A DNA stretch of 64,000 bases from JAKCDU01 sp035551615 (GTDB lineage: Bacteria; Actinomycetota; Acidimicrobiia; Acidimicrobiales; Palsa-688). The notes below the pieces were generated by a model, which made no database searches, was not told the origin of the DNA, and worked only from the letters and a program-made list of their open reading frames with translations. Within the stretch, counting starts at the first letter, position 1; each line of letters opens with the position of its first letter. Made by a program: the position numbers and the translations under genes. The DNA lies in assembly GCA_035551615.1 (NCBI GenBank), contig DASZNC010000146.1:1-64000 (forward strand), given 5' to 3'. This document shows, piece after piece, positions 1-8,458 of this stretch.

Positions 1-530
1 GCCATGAGCAGGCGGAAGATGCGGTTGTTGAGGAACCGCAGCAGGCGCTGGGGGGCGTCCAGGAAGTCGAGGGCGTGGCGGGTCGGTGGGGTGTCGACCA
101 CGATCAGGTCGTACTGGCCGTCGGTGTGGAGCGAGTACAGCTTCTCCATGGCCATGTACTCCTGGGTGCCGCCGAGAGCGCCGGAGATGTTGCGGTACAG
201 CTTGTTGTCCAAGATGGCCTGGGCCTGGTCGGGTGACGCCGCATAGCGGGACACCACCTCGTCGAAGGTGGTCTTGGTGTCGAGCATCAGGGCGTACAGC
301 TGGCCGGGGAACTGGCCGGCGCCGACTTCGTGGGCGTCGTTGGTCAACGATTCCAGGCCGAGGGCGTCGGCCAGCCTCTTCGCTGGGTCGATGGTGACGA
401 CGCACGCCCGCTTGCCCCGCCGGGCGCCCTCGAGGGCGATGGCCGCCGCGCACGTGGTCTTGCCCACCCCGCCCGGGCCGGCGCAGATGACGATCCCGCG
501 CCCGTCGACCAGGTCGCCCAGGACGGTCAC
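1..530 (-). CDS. ArsA/GET3-like ATPase, partial (3' part lies outside the window)
   Basis: This is the N-terminal 176 residues of an anion-transporting-ATPase-like (ArsA/GET3) P-loop NTPase. Near the N-terminus it shows the deviant Walker A GPGGVGKTT, then TIDPAKRLADALG (the ArsA switch I area) and VVDTPPTRHALDFLD (switch II). The GTG start at 530 overlaps the TGA of the upstream ATPase gene in a GTGA junction, so the two are very probably translationally coupled. Two adjacent, non-identical ArsA-like subunits occur in mycobacteria beside whiB4 and ponA2, which matches the genes here, and a heterodimer is plausible. The substrate is unknown; arsenite export is unlikely because no ars genes are present. 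Confidence 0.9.
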   Translation of the reverse strand, partial: MTVLGDLVDGRGIVICAGPGGVGKTTCAAAIALEGARRGKRACVVTIDPAKRLADALGLESLTNDAHEVGAGQFPGQLYALMLDTKTTFDEVVSRYAASPDQAQAILDNKLYRNISGALGGTQEYMAMEKLYSLHTDGQYDLIVVDTPPTRHALDFLDAPQRLLRFLNNRIFRLLM

Positions 531-1465
531 GACGCCGCCCCGAGGGCGGCCGACAGCACTTCGATCTGGGCCAGGCCCAGATCGGTGGTGAACAGGTAGG
601 GCAGCGGCAGCTGCGGCAGGGGCAGGTCGGCGGCCAGCCGGGCGACCTGCTCCTCCTGCTGGGACTGGCGGTCGCGTCGGAACGCGACGGCCCGCTCGAC
701 GGCCGAGGCATCGGCCTCCGACAACGACAGCTCGGGCAGGTCGGTGGGCAGGTCGAGGTGGGGCCAGAGCCCGTTGACGACGATGGGAGCCAGCTTGACG
801 CCGGCCTTGTCCTCGAGGTGGAAGGCGGTGTCGACGGCCTCGTTGACCGGTGTCTCCTCGGGCAGCGTGACCAGCATGACCTGGCAGCGGTCGGGATCCG
901 ACAGCAGTGAGACCACATCGGCCGCCTGGGTCCGTATGGGCCCGACGGACGCCGCCTCCTGCAACCCGTAGGCGCTCGACAGGAACGACACCGCGTGACC
1001 GGCGGCGGGGGCGTCCACGACGATGCAGTCGGGGGCTCCTTCGATGCCGGCGGCGATCTGCTGCTCGATCTGTTTCACCTTGCCCAGTACCAGGATGTCC
1101 TTGATGCCGGGCACGGCGGTGGCGATGACATCGAGGGTGCCAGTAGAGGTCAGCCGCTTGCTTATCCGGCGCATGCCCCGGTCTTCGAGGTACTCGAGCA
1201 GAGCGTCGTCAGGGGTGAGGGTGCGGGCCGCGACCGAGCCGCCCGATCCGCCGACGTCGGCCAGCAACTCCGCCGGCGCGTACGACAGCGGCCCGTCGTG
1301 GTCGAACAACTCGGCCAGGCCGCTCTTGCCGTCGACCTCCACCACCAGGACGCGCAGGCCCGACGATGCGGCCAGATGGGCCAGGGCGGCGGTAACGGTC
1401 GTCTTGCCGACACCGCCTTTTCCGGCGACGACGGTGACGCGGGCCGGGGGTCGGAACGGGGTCAA
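527..1465 (-). CDS. ArsA/GET3-like ATPase, first gene of a coupled pair
   Basis: This is a P-loop ATPase of the ArsA/GET3 class with Walker A VVAGKGGVGKTT close to the N-terminus, VEVDGKSGLAELF after it and VVDAPAAGHAVSFL as the switch II region. I prefer the TTG at 1465 because GGAGAGG lies five bases upstream; a TTG at 1510 in the same frame would add 15 residues. The product is about 312 residues. It ends inside the start of the second ATPase gene (GTGA), so the two form one translational unit. The neighbouring divergent WhiB gene and class A PBP suggest a redox or envelope role by analogy with mycobacteria; the actual function is not known. Confidence 0.9.
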   Translation of the reverse strand: MTPFRPPARVTVVAGKGGVGKTTVTAALAHLAASSGLRVLVVEVDGKSGLAELFDHDGPLSYAPAELLADVGGSGGSVAARTLTPDDALLEYLEDRGMRRISKRLTSTGTLDVIATAVPGIKDILVLGKVKQIEQQIAAGIEGAPDCIVVDAPAAGHAVSFLSSAYGLQEAASVGPIRTQAADVVSLLSDPDRCQVMLVTLPEETPVNEAVDTAFHLEDKAGVKLAPIVVNGLWPHLDLPTDLPELSLSEADASAVERAVAFRRDRQSQQEEQVARLAADLPLPQLPLPYLFTTDLGLAQIEVLSAALGAAS

Positions 1466-1638
1466 CGGTTCCTCTCCGCGGGGAAACGGATCGGCCGGCC
1501 TGGCTCCCAAAGATGTTCTCCCATGAAGGCGTACTCGAGGTTCACGTTATCGGCGGAGTAGGAAAGTGCTGGTCAGCGGGTTAGAGGTGGTCGGGGGTTC
1601 CGGCGATTGCCTCTTGTCGGACGTATCTGGCGGAGGTA

Positions 1639-1658
1639 CCTTGCACTTGAAGTCAAGG
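1639..1658. promoter_or_regulatory. imperfect inverted repeat just before the whiB start
   Basis: CCTTG and CAAGG arms surround a near-palindromic ACTT-G-AAGT core, ending directly before the WhiB start codons. It could be an operator or a small hairpin over the ribosome-binding site. Only the symmetry is visible; no regulator can be assigned. Confidence 0.25.
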
Positions 1659-1667
1659 GGGATGGTA

Positions 1668-1922
1668 GTGAGCGTTCTTCATGTTGAAGAGGTCTGGCAG
1701 GAGCGGGCCGCATGTCGCGGACCCCATACATCTCTGTTCTTCCCGCCGTCACACTTCGAGCGCAAAGACGACAAGGAAGCCCGGGAGAACCAGGCCAAAT
1801 CGATCTGTGCCGCCTGCGCGGTCCGGAAACCCTGTCTCGGCTACGCGTTGCGTATCCGTGAGCCTCATGGCATATGGGGTGGGCTCAACGAGGTTGAGCG
1901 CCGCGCCCTCAACCCCCACTAG
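1668..1922 (+). CDS. whiB: WhiB-family iron-sulfur transcription regulator
   Basis: This 84-residue protein carries the WhiB signature: cysteines 16, 47, 50 and 56 (C-x30-C-x2-C-x5-C) ligate a [4Fe-4S] cluster, followed by the turn motif GIWGGLNEVERR that contacts the housekeeping sigma factor, and a short basic tail. GTG at 1668 is preferred because a G-rich Shine-Dalgarno (1656-1661) sits at normal distance; an ATG at 1662 in the same frame is also possible. WhiB proteins sense redox or nitric oxide and regulate transcription by binding sigma-A. The position between an ArsA-like ATPase pair and a class A PBP resembles the whiB4 locus of mycobacteria, so WhiB4-like is the best guess. Confidence 0.93.
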   Translation: MSVLHVEEVWQERAACRGPHTSLFFPPSHFERKDDKEARENQAKSICAACAVRKPCLGYALRIREPHGIWGGLNEVERRALNPH

Positions 1923-1966
1923 CACCAACCTGCCCGATCCGCGAGTGGCCGGATAACGTCGGCCGG

Positions 1967-2845
1967 ATGGCGAAGACCGAGTTGGCCGGTCACCTGGTCT
2001 GGAAGTCGACGCGGGTGGATGGGCGCCGGGCCGTGTACGGCGTGGCCGGGCACGGCCTGCCCGTCCTGTTCCTGCACGGCTGGGCGCTCGGGAGCCACGC
2101 CTACAAGCGGCCGCTGAAGCGCCTGGCCCGCCTGGGTTGCCGGGTGTACGCGCCGGCCCTGCCCAATCTGGGGGGCACGGAGGGCCTGCCCCGCGGCTAC
2201 GACACGCTGGGGGACTACGCCGGGTGGGTCGATGCCTTTCTCAGCGCCGTGGGAGTGGACGAGCCGGTACTGGCCGTCGGCCACAGCCTGGGCGGGGCGG
2301 TGGCGACCCGGCTGACCCACGATTATCCCGACCGGGTCAGCCACCTGGTCCTGGTGAACGCGCTGGGCGCCTCGCTCTGGACCGAGACGCGCACCTTTGG
2401 GGAGCGGCCGCTGTGGAACTGGGCCGCCTCCTTTGTCCAGGACATCATCGGCTCGAAGCAGGTCGTGGGCACGGTCAAGGCCATCGCCGAGGACTGCGTG
2501 CCCAACCTGGTCCACAACCCGCTCGGCCTGATGCGGGTGGCGGCCATGGCCCGGCGGGTCGACCTGGTGGCCGAGCTGGGCGCGGTGCGGGAATCGGGAG
2601 TCGGGGTGACGGTCGTGTCGAGCGAGGGTGACCTGGTCCTGCCGGCGGCCGGTTTCCGGGAGGTGTGCCGGGCCCTCGGGGTCGACGGACGGCTGGTCCC
2701 CGGCGGCCACTCGTGGCTGCTGGCCGAGCCGGAGGAGTTCATCGGCGCCGTCGTCAATGCAGTTGGCGCGGCGATGGCGGCCCGGGCCGCCCGCCACCGC
2801 GTGGTGTCGCTGTTCCCGGATCGACCGCTCGCCGCCAGCGGTTAG
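1967..2845 (+). CDS. alpha/beta-hydrolase fold protein
   Basis: This 292-residue alpha/beta hydrolase has the oxyanion-hole segment FLHGWALGS near residue 36, the nucleophile elbow GHSLGG with Ser107, and a C-terminal GGHSW segment supplying the catalytic His. The overall pattern fits the lipase/esterase/haloperoxidase-like group; the substrate cannot be told. No signal peptide is visible, so it should be cytoplasmic. Its stop lies four bases before the start of a Rieske ferredoxin gene on the same strand, so the two are probably co-transcribed, which hints at an oxygenase-type degradation or detoxification step. Confidence 0.85.
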   Translation: MAKTELAGHLVWKSTRVDGRRAVYGVAGHGLPVLFLHGWALGSHAYKRPLKRLARLGCRVYAPALPNLGGTEGLPRGYDTLGDYAGWVDAFLSAVGVDEPVLAVGHSLGGAVATRLTHDYPDRVSHLVLVNALGASLWTETRTFGERPLWNWAASFVQDIIGSKQVVGTVKAIAEDCVPNLVHNPLGLMRVAAMARRVDLVAELGAVRESGVGVTVVSSEGDLVLPAAGFREVCRALGVDGRLVPGGHSWLLAEPEEFIGAVVNAVGAAMAARAARHRVVSLFPDRPLAASG

Positions 2846-2849
2846 CCCG

Positions 2850-3155
2850 GTGTGGGTCGCCGTCTGCCGTCACCAGGACATACCGCCGGGCCGGGGCTGG
2901 CCGGTCAGCGTCGGCGACCACCGCATCGCCATCTTCGAGACCGGCACCGGCCTGCACGCAGTCGAGAACACGTGCGTGCACATCGGCAACCCGATCGATG
3001 ACGGGCCACTGTCCGGCGACATCGTCACTTGCCCGTGGCACGGTTGGCAGTACGACCTGCGCACCGGCGACCATCTGACGGTGTTCGGCCGGCGCAGCGG
3101 CCTGCGGGTCTACCCGGTGCGGCTCGACGGCGATGAGGTGCAGGTAGAGGTCTAG
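2850..3155 (+). CDS. Rieske [2Fe-2S] ferredoxin-like protein
   Basis: This small protein of about 101 residues is almost entirely a Rieske domain: CVHIG followed by CPWHGWQYD gives the two Cys and two His ligands, with the usual LRTG and VRLDGDEVQV strands after it. It resembles the ferredoxin components of ring-hydroxylating dioxygenases and NirD-like proteins. The GTG start at 2850 follows the alpha/beta-hydrolase stop by four bases. No oxygenase large subunit is nearby, so the electron acceptor is unknown. A longer upstream reading of the same frame overlaps the hydrolase gene and is not supported. Confidence 0.85.
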   Translation: MWVAVCRHQDIPPGRGWPVSVGDHRIAIFETGTGLHAVENTCVHIGNPIDDGPLSGDIVTCPWHGWQYDLRTGDHLTVFGRRSGLRVYPVRLDGDEVQVEV

Positions 3156-3221
3156 GTCAAAGGTCGGGCATCTCCCCGCTGCCCCCCACCCCCCGACCAC
3201 GCTCTGCGAGACTGACACCGG

Positions 3222-5585
3222 ATGAACCTCCTGCGGCGGATCCTCAAAGGGATCTTCGGCTCCGTGTTCCTGGCGACCGTGACCTTCGTGGGTGCGCCCA
3301 TCGCGTTCAGCGCGACCGTGCTGGCCGGCCTGATCTTCCTTCCGCTGCCGGCGACCATCCCCTTGCCCAAGCAGGCGCAGACGGTCCAGCCCGACGTGGT
3401 CTACGACCGCTACGGCCACCAGATCGCCACCCTGTCCCAGTTCGAATCGGACCTGCCGTTCACCGAGGCCCAGGTCCCGGCCGTCCTGAAGGAAGCGATC
3501 ATCTCCGACGAGGACCACAACTTCTACCACGAGAGCGGCGTGGACCTGCGGGGCACCATCCGGGCGTTGGTCCGTGACCTGCAGAACCGGGAGACCCTGC
3601 AGGGCGGGTCGACCATCACCCAGCAGTACGTGAAGTTGGCGTTCCTCACCTCGCAGCGCACCATCCTCCGGAAGGTGAAGGAGGCCATCCTGGCCAGCCA
3701 GCTGGCCCGCGAGGCCAGCAAGGACGAGATCCTCTACCACTACATGACGCTGCTGTTCCTGGGCGACGGCAATACCGGGGTGCAGTCGGCGGCCGAGAAC
3801 TACTTCCACACGTCGGTCCAGAACTTGAATCCGTCGCAGGCGGCCACGCTGGCCGGCATCGTCCCGGCGCCATCGGCCCGGGCCCCCGAACAGCACCTGG
3901 CCGAGGCCGAGGCGGCCCGGAAGCTGGTCATCAAGGAGATGTACGCGCAGCACTACTTGACCTACGCCCAGTACGGGTACTGGATCGCCCAGCAACTGGC
4001 GTTCCCGGGCACGGTGCAGGACAAGAAGAACCGGTCCACCACCATCTACCCGGAGGTCACCAAGAGCCAGAGCTCCTATCCCGACTTCGTCAGCTACGTC
4101 CAGGAATGGCTGCAGGCCAACCTACCGGCCAACGTCTTGGACCAGGGCGGGCTGCGCATCCAGACCACGCTCGAGCCGACCATCCAGCAGGACGCCTACG
4201 CGGCGGTCGACGCCAGCCTGGACGGCTCGGCGTTCCCGACCGACATGGCCATGGCCGCCGTGGAGCCGTCGACCGGGTACGTGGACGCGCTGGTCGGGGG
4301 GCGTGGTTTCGGCCAGAAGGGGGCGCCTGACGCCGACGTCAACCTGGCATTGGGTGGTTGCCCGACGCAGTCGCAGGACGGGATCCAGCCCAACGAGCAG
4401 GTGCCGGTACCGGCCGCGTGCTGGACGGCGGGGATGCTCGGCGGGGGTGGCCTCGGGCGTCAGCCGGGGTCGTCGTGGAAACCGTTCACTCTGGCTACTG
4501 CATTCACCGCCGGCATTCAGCCGTCGACGGTGTACCCGGCGCCGTACGTCTACCAGCTGCCCAACTGCGTGGTGCCGGCCGGCAAACCGGCCAGCGTCTG
4601 CCAGATCCACAACGACGAGGGTGATCTGGGCGGCGCCGGCACCGAGACCCTCGCCACCGCCACCGCCCAGTCGACCAACACCGTCTACGCCCAGCTGGCC
4701 GAACAGGTCGGCTGCCCGAACGTGGCCACCACCGCCAAGAAGATGGGCATCGAGACGGCCTACTACGCCAACCCGCCGTTCTACTTCTGCCAGAGCTACG
4801 CCCTGGGCGAGCTTGGTGTGTCCCCGCTGGACATGGCGTCGGCCTACGGGGTGTTCGCCGATCATGGGCAACGGGCGGCCCAGACGCCCATCCTCGAGAT
4901 CGTCAACGCCCAGGGCAAGACCGTGGTCGACAACATCCACCACCAGCCGGGCACGACCACCGCCCTGTCGGCGGCCGTGGCCGACAACGTCACCAACGTC
5001 CTGCAGGGGGTGCTCAACGGCGGCACCGCGACCGGCCGGGGCATCGGCCGGCCGGCGGCCGGCAAGACGGGCACGACGACCAACAACACCGACGCCTGGT
5101 TCGTCGGCTACACGCCGACGTTGTCGGCCGCCTTCTGGATGGGCAACGCGGAGAAGGACTCGGTCCCGGTCGGGCAGTCGGCCAACTGTCCCCGGGGATG
5201 TGTGACCGGGCACTTCGAGAACGGCGAGGAGACGACCTACTACGGCGTGTACGGCGCCGATTGGCCGGCCATCGCCTGGCAGGAGTTCATGGAGGCGGCG
5301 CTCAAGGGCGTCCCGGTGACCCCGTTCTCGGCGCCCGCCCCGTTGGTGACGCCCCAGGAAGCGGCCGCCCTGCAAGCGCCCCGATCGACGACCACCCTGG
5401 CGGTCGAGCCGGGCTACGCCGGCCAGGTCCAGCAGACGCCGACCGGAGGCCCGTACGTGTACCCGGCCAGCCCGCCGGTGGCCTCGCCGCCGACGACCGC
5501 GGCGCCGTCCACGACGACCAGCACCACCGCCCCGCAATCGTCGACCACCACGACATCGACGACCAACCCGTTCAACAGCGGCTGA
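3222..5585 (+). CDS. class A penicillin-binding protein (bifunctional transglycosylase/transpeptidase)
   Basis: This 787-residue peptidoglycan synthase has an N-terminal membrane anchor (about residues 10-45). The GT51 glycosyltransferase domain has E97-D98 in DEDHNFYHESGVD and the QGGSTITQQ motif. The transpeptidase domain has Ser417 in GSSWKPF, S484-T-N486 and K615-T-G. The last roughly 70 residues are Pro/Thr/Ser-rich and probably span cell-wall space. All catalytic motifs are intact. It polymerises lipid II and crosslinks peptides on the outer face of the membrane. The context (ArsA-like pair, WhiB) is like that of mycobacterial ponA2, and no PASTA domain is visible. It ends just before a 39-bp tandem repeat. 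Confidence 0.95.
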   Translation: MNLLRRILKGIFGSVFLATVTFVGAPIAFSATVLAGLIFLPLPATIPLPKQAQTVQPDVVYDRYGHQIATLSQFESDLPFTEAQVPAVLKEAIISDEDHNFYHESGVDLRGTIRALVRDLQNRETLQGGSTITQQYVKLAFLTSQRTILRKVKEAILASQLAREASKDEILYHYMTLLFLGDGNTGVQSAAENYFHTSVQNLNPSQAATLAGIVPAPSARAPEQHLAEAEAARKLVIKEMYAQHYLTYAQYGYWIAQQLAFPGTVQDKKNRSTTIYPEVTKSQSSYPDFVSYVQEWLQANLPANVLDQGGLRIQTTLEPTIQQDAYAAVDASLDGSAFPTDMAMAAVEPSTGYVDALVGGRGFGQKGAPDADVNLALGGCPTQSQDGIQPNEQVPVPAACWTAGMLGGGGLGRQPGSSWKPFTLATAFTAGIQPSTVYPAPYVYQLPNCVVPAGKPASVCQIHNDEGDLGGAGTETLATATAQSTNTVYAQLAEQVGCPNVATTAKKMGIETAYYANPPFYFCQSYALGELGVSPLDMASAYGVFADHGQRAAQTPILEIVNAQGKTVVDNIHHQPGTTTALSAAVADNVTNVLQGVLNGGTATGRGIGRPAAGKTGTTTNNTDAWFVGYTPTLSAAFWMGNAEKDSVPVGQSANCPRGCVTGHFENGEETTYYGVYGADWPAIAWQEFMEAALKGVPVTPFSAPAPLVTPQEAAALQAPRSTTTLAVEPGYAGQVQQTPTGGPYVYPASPPVASPPTTAAPSTTTSTTAPQSSTTTTSTTNPFNSG

Positions 5586-5597
5586 TCGATCAGCTCC

Positions 5598-5753
5598 GGC
5601 CGTCTAGTGGTGGCGGCGGCGGGCGGGCATGGCGCCGGCCGTCTAGTGGTGGCGGCGGCGGGCGTGCATGGCGCCGAGCGTCTAGTGGTGGCGGCGGCGG
5701 GCGGGCATGGCGCCGAGCGTCTAGTGGTGGCGGCGGCTGGCGTGCATGGCGCC
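5598..5753. repeat. 39-bp tandem repeat, four copies, in a convergent junction
   Basis: Four head-to-tail 39-bp units (5598, 5637, 5676, 5715) differ at only a few positions. Thirty-nine is a multiple of three. Read on the minus strand, each unit carries the same end, CGC-CGC-CAC-CAC-TAG, so the array looks like a multiplied 3' end of the gene at 5721-6092, each copy with its own in-frame stop. The array fills the gap between that gene and the PBP gene. Confidence 0.9.
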
Positions 5754-6092
5754 GGCCCGGACCAGGATTCGGGTGGTGCCCGCCCCGTCGCTCGCCGTCG
5801 TGACCTCGGTGCGCACATCGCCGGCCGGCAACGACTCGATGTCGATACCCCGTGAGGCCAGCAGCGCGGCGGCGATCATGCGGGCCTGCGCCTCCACCTC
5901 CGGGGTGCCTCCTGCCGAGGATTCGAGCACGATCCAGTCGGTCTGGGCGACCCGGGTCGGCCGCACCGGTTGCCAGTCGCGATCGGCACGTGGATGGTCG
6001 CCCCGGCGGTGTTCGGTGAACACGCCCCACAGCATCAGCGAGGCGACTACCAGCCAGCACATAGCGAAGATGACGATCTCGGCGACACCCAC
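5721..6092 (-). CDS. small membrane-anchored protein of unknown function
   Basis: I do not recognise this 123-residue protein. It begins with one hydrophobic segment (residues about 4-24) followed by an acidic/basic linker (HRRGDHPRADRDW) and a soluble domain of mixed alpha/beta character rich in Ala, Glu and Val (TPEVEAQARMIAAALLASRG). It ends in SRRHH inside the fourth unit of the 39-bp tandem repeat, which repeats this tail and its stop codon. It lies about 100 bases downstream of the HtrA-like gene on the same strand and may be co-transcribed with it. Codon use and length support a real gene. Confidence 0.7.
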   Translation of the reverse strand: MGVAEIVIFAMCWLVVASLMLWGVFTEHRRGDHPRADRDWQPVRPTRVAQTDWIVLESSAGGTPEVEAQARMIAAALLASRGIDIESLPAGDVRTEVTTASDGAGTTRILVRAGAMHASRRHH

Positions 6093-6194
6093 TGATTCGA
6101 GGCTACCGCGATCGGTCGGCCTCGCGCCGGGTCGGCGTGAAACGGCTATGGAGGGCCCTTTGCGACCGGCATTCGTCGGCCCGCTGCGGCCGGC

Positions 6195-7301
6195 TCAGCG
6201 GCCGGTCGTCAACGTCCCGCCCGGGCACGAGAGCACCTTGTTGCAGGCGGCCTGGACGTAGGGCACGAAGTAGACCCCGGAACTGCTGAAGCCGTCGGGG
6301 GCGTAACTGCGGGAGGCCACGGCGATGACCTGGCCGGACTGATTGACGACCGGTCCGCCCTGGAAGCTGGTGCCGATGGCGGCGTCGAGCTGCAGTCCGC
6401 CGCTGGACACGTCGATGACCGAACCCTGGGTGAGGGACACGCCGGCGGTGCCCAGCCCGGACACGGCGAACAGCCGGTCGCCGGGCTGTGGCGTGGCCGA
6501 GGTGGCGGCGATGGTCATCGGCGGCAGCCCGCTCTTGGGCAGTATCAGCAGGGCCATGTCGTACTGCGGATCCCACGTCGACAGGGTCACTGTCATCTGG
6601 GCCGAGGCGTCGCCCTGGGTCACGTAGATCCCCGGCGCCGGAGCGTGGGTGGCGGCGGCGATCGTCGTGTACGAGGTGAGCAGCAGGGTCTGGTTGTTGT
6701 TCGACGACACCACGAAGGCGGTGCCGACCGAGGGCTGGCCGGCTGCGTCCTGGGTGTGCACGAAGAAGACCGACGGCGAGACCTGCTTGGTGAGCGAGGC
6801 GATCTCGGCCGGGCCGGCCAGGGCCGACTGGGCGTTGTGGGCCTGATCGGCGATCTGGGCCTTGGCCGCCGCCTCCGACGAGGCCAGGTCGGCTTCCGCC
6901 TTGGCGAACTGGGACTTGTAACCGCTGATCAGTGCGTTGACCTTGGAGTCCGTCTGGTTCAGGTGGTACTGGTAGTACGAGTACAGGACCACCCCACTGA
7001 ATCCGGCGCCCACGGCGAAGGCGAGGATCAGCATCGAGATGCCGATGACGCTGCGCGGCAGGATCCGGTAGCGCAGCATCCCCCGCCTGGTGGTCGGAAG
7101 CATGCCGCCCGGGGCGGGGGGAACCGCCTTCGGAACCCGGCGGGCAGCCAGAGCGTCGAGGGCCCGCCGGTCGGTCGGCGGTGGATCCTGGGGGACGGCG
7201 GCGGTGGCTTCCGTCTGCGCCGGGGGCGGTTCGGGGTCGGGGGCGTTCGCCTTGGACCCGGGCGCGCGGCGGCGTCCCCGGTCTCCTGCGGCGCTCGCCA
7301 T
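6195..7301 (-). CDS. membrane-anchored HtrA/trypsin-fold protein, catalytically degenerate
   Basis: This 368-residue protein has a Pro-rich cytoplasmic N-terminus (1-75), one transmembrane segment (about 83-107), a coiled-coil-like stretch (115-160) and a trypsin-fold domain (170-355). The strand order matches HtrA: LLLTSYTTIAAAT aligns with the TNxHVV block, DPQYDMALLIL with the Asp block (Asp248 kept), and TSFQGGPVVN with the GNSGGP block. The catalytic His position is Thr212 and the catalytic Ser position is Gln314, so peptidase activity should be absent. The GGP loop and substrate-binding strands remain, suggesting a peptide-binding or scaffold role outside the membrane. No PDZ domain is present. 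The ATG is at 7301. Confidence 0.8.
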   Translation of the reverse strand: MASAAGDRGRRRAPGSKANAPDPEPPPAQTEATAAVPQDPPPTDRRALDALAARRVPKAVPPAPGGMLPTTRRGMLRYRILPRSVIGISMLILAFAVGAGFSGVVLYSYYQYHLNQTDSKVNALISGYKSQFAKAEADLASSEAAAKAQIADQAHNAQSALAGPAEIASLTKQVSPSVFFVHTQDAAGQPSVGTAFVVSSNNNQTLLLTSYTTIAAATHAPAPGIYVTQGDASAQMTVTLSTWDPQYDMALLILPKSGLPPMTIAATSATPQPGDRLFAVSGLGTAGVSLTQGSVIDVSSGGLQLDAAIGTSFQGGPVVNQSGQVIAVASRSYAPDGFSSSGVYFVPYVQAACNKVLSCPGGTLTTGR

Positions 7302-7383
7302 TCGGAAGAAACTACTAGGCGGTCATCAGCGGAGGGCGACGCCAAAGCGACCTTTCGCCCCGGTCCGTGGGTACCCTCCGTAG

Positions 7384-8406
7384 GTGGTCCCGCCCCCCGA
7401 CGAACCGACTGCTTCGTCCGCTCGTCCAGCTGCGTCGGCATCCGCCGACCCGTCCGCCACACGGGCTGCGTCCGCCCCTTCCGACTCTTCTGCGGCTCCG
7501 GCTGCGCCGGCTCCTCCCGGGATGGAAGCCGCGGTTCCGGTCGAGGTCGCCCCCGGGGTCAGCCGGGTGGTCGCCCCCAACCCGGGCCGGATGACGGGAC
7601 CGGGGACCAACACCTACCTGATCGGCGGCGACCGGCTGGCCCTGGTGGATCCCGGTCCGGAGGACGACGTCCACCTGGCCCGCCTGCTCGATCTGTACGG
7701 CGACCGGATCGGGTGGATCGTCGTGACCCACACCCACATCGACCACTCGCCTCTGTCGCGGCGCCTGGCGGCGGCGACCGGGGCCCCGATCGTGGGCTTC
7801 GGGCCCCCGCCGGCGCCATCGGCCAAGGGCCCCACCGGCGTTGACCCCCACGACGCCGACTTCCTCCCCGGGCTGACCCTGGGAGACGGTGATCGGCTGG
7901 ACCTGGGCGACTGCACGCTCGAGGCGGTGTGGACCCCCGGTCATGCGTCGAACCACCTGTGCCTGGAGATGGACGGGCTGCTTTTCTCCGGGGACCACGT
8001 CATGTCCGGGTCCACCGTGGTGATCGCCCCACCCGACGGCGATATGGCCGTCTACCTGGAGTCGTTGGAGAAGGTGAAACGGCGGCGACCGCGACGCATC
8101 GCGCCCGGGCACGGCACGATGATCGAAGACCCGGGCGCCGTGCTCGACGACTATCTCCGGCACCGGCTCGAACGCGAGGCCCAGGTGCTCGCCATCGTCG
8201 ACCGGGCCGGCACAGGCGGGGTGACGCCCGAAGCGGTGGTCACCCAGCTCTACGCCGACGTACCGGCCGATCTGCACCCGGTGGCCCGCTACACGGTGTG
8301 GGCCCACCTCCGGAAGCTGGCCGCGGAGGGCCGGGCGGCCACTCCCGAGATAGGCGATGTGGACGCGGCGTGGTACCCAATGGGACAAAATGGACAGCAG
8401 GCATAG
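7384..8406 (+). CDS. metallo-beta-lactamase-fold hydrolase (LACTB2-like)
   Basis: This 340-residue protein has the zinc-binding motif THTHIDHS (H116, H118, D120, H121), then GHASNHLC, SGDHVM with the bridging Asp, and a late His in APGHG. After the hydrolase core comes a C-terminal winged-helix-like segment (TPEAVVTQLYADVP... VWAHLRKLAAEG), an arrangement typical of LACTB2-like RNA or thioester hydrolases rather than beta-lactamases. The GTG at 7384 gives an Ala/Pro-rich N-terminus of 46 residues; an ATG at 7522 would start right before the domain and is a serious alternative. A homologous gene lies close to ponA2 and whiB4 in mycobacteria. Confidence 0.88.
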   Translation: MVPPPDEPTASSARPAASASADPSATRAASAPSDSSAAPAAPAPPGMEAAVPVEVAPGVSRVVAPNPGRMTGPGTNTYLIGGDRLALVDPGPEDDVHLARLLDLYGDRIGWIVVTHTHIDHSPLSRRLAAATGAPIVGFGPPPAPSAKGPTGVDPHDADFLPGLTLGDGDRLDLGDCTLEAVWTPGHASNHLCLEMDGLLFSGDHVMSGSTVVIAPPDGDMAVYLESLEKVKRRRPRRIAPGHGTMIEDPGAVLDDYLRHRLEREAQVLAIVDRAGTGGVTPEAVVTQLYADVPADLHPVARYTVWAHLRKLAAEGRAATPEIGDVDAAWYPMGQNGQQA

Positions 8407-8458
8407 GGGATGTTCGCGACGAATTACTCTGCAAGTAACTAGTCCTGAGCGCCGTCAC

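Noticed and set aside
4122..5537. 471-residue minus-strand frame under the PBP gene
   Set aside because: It has a Gly/Arg/Val-rich composition typical of the antisense of a GC-rich gene; the PBP frame has all catalytic motifs.
5598..5753. CRISPR array
   Set aside because: Units are directly adjacent with no spacers and no cas genes are near.
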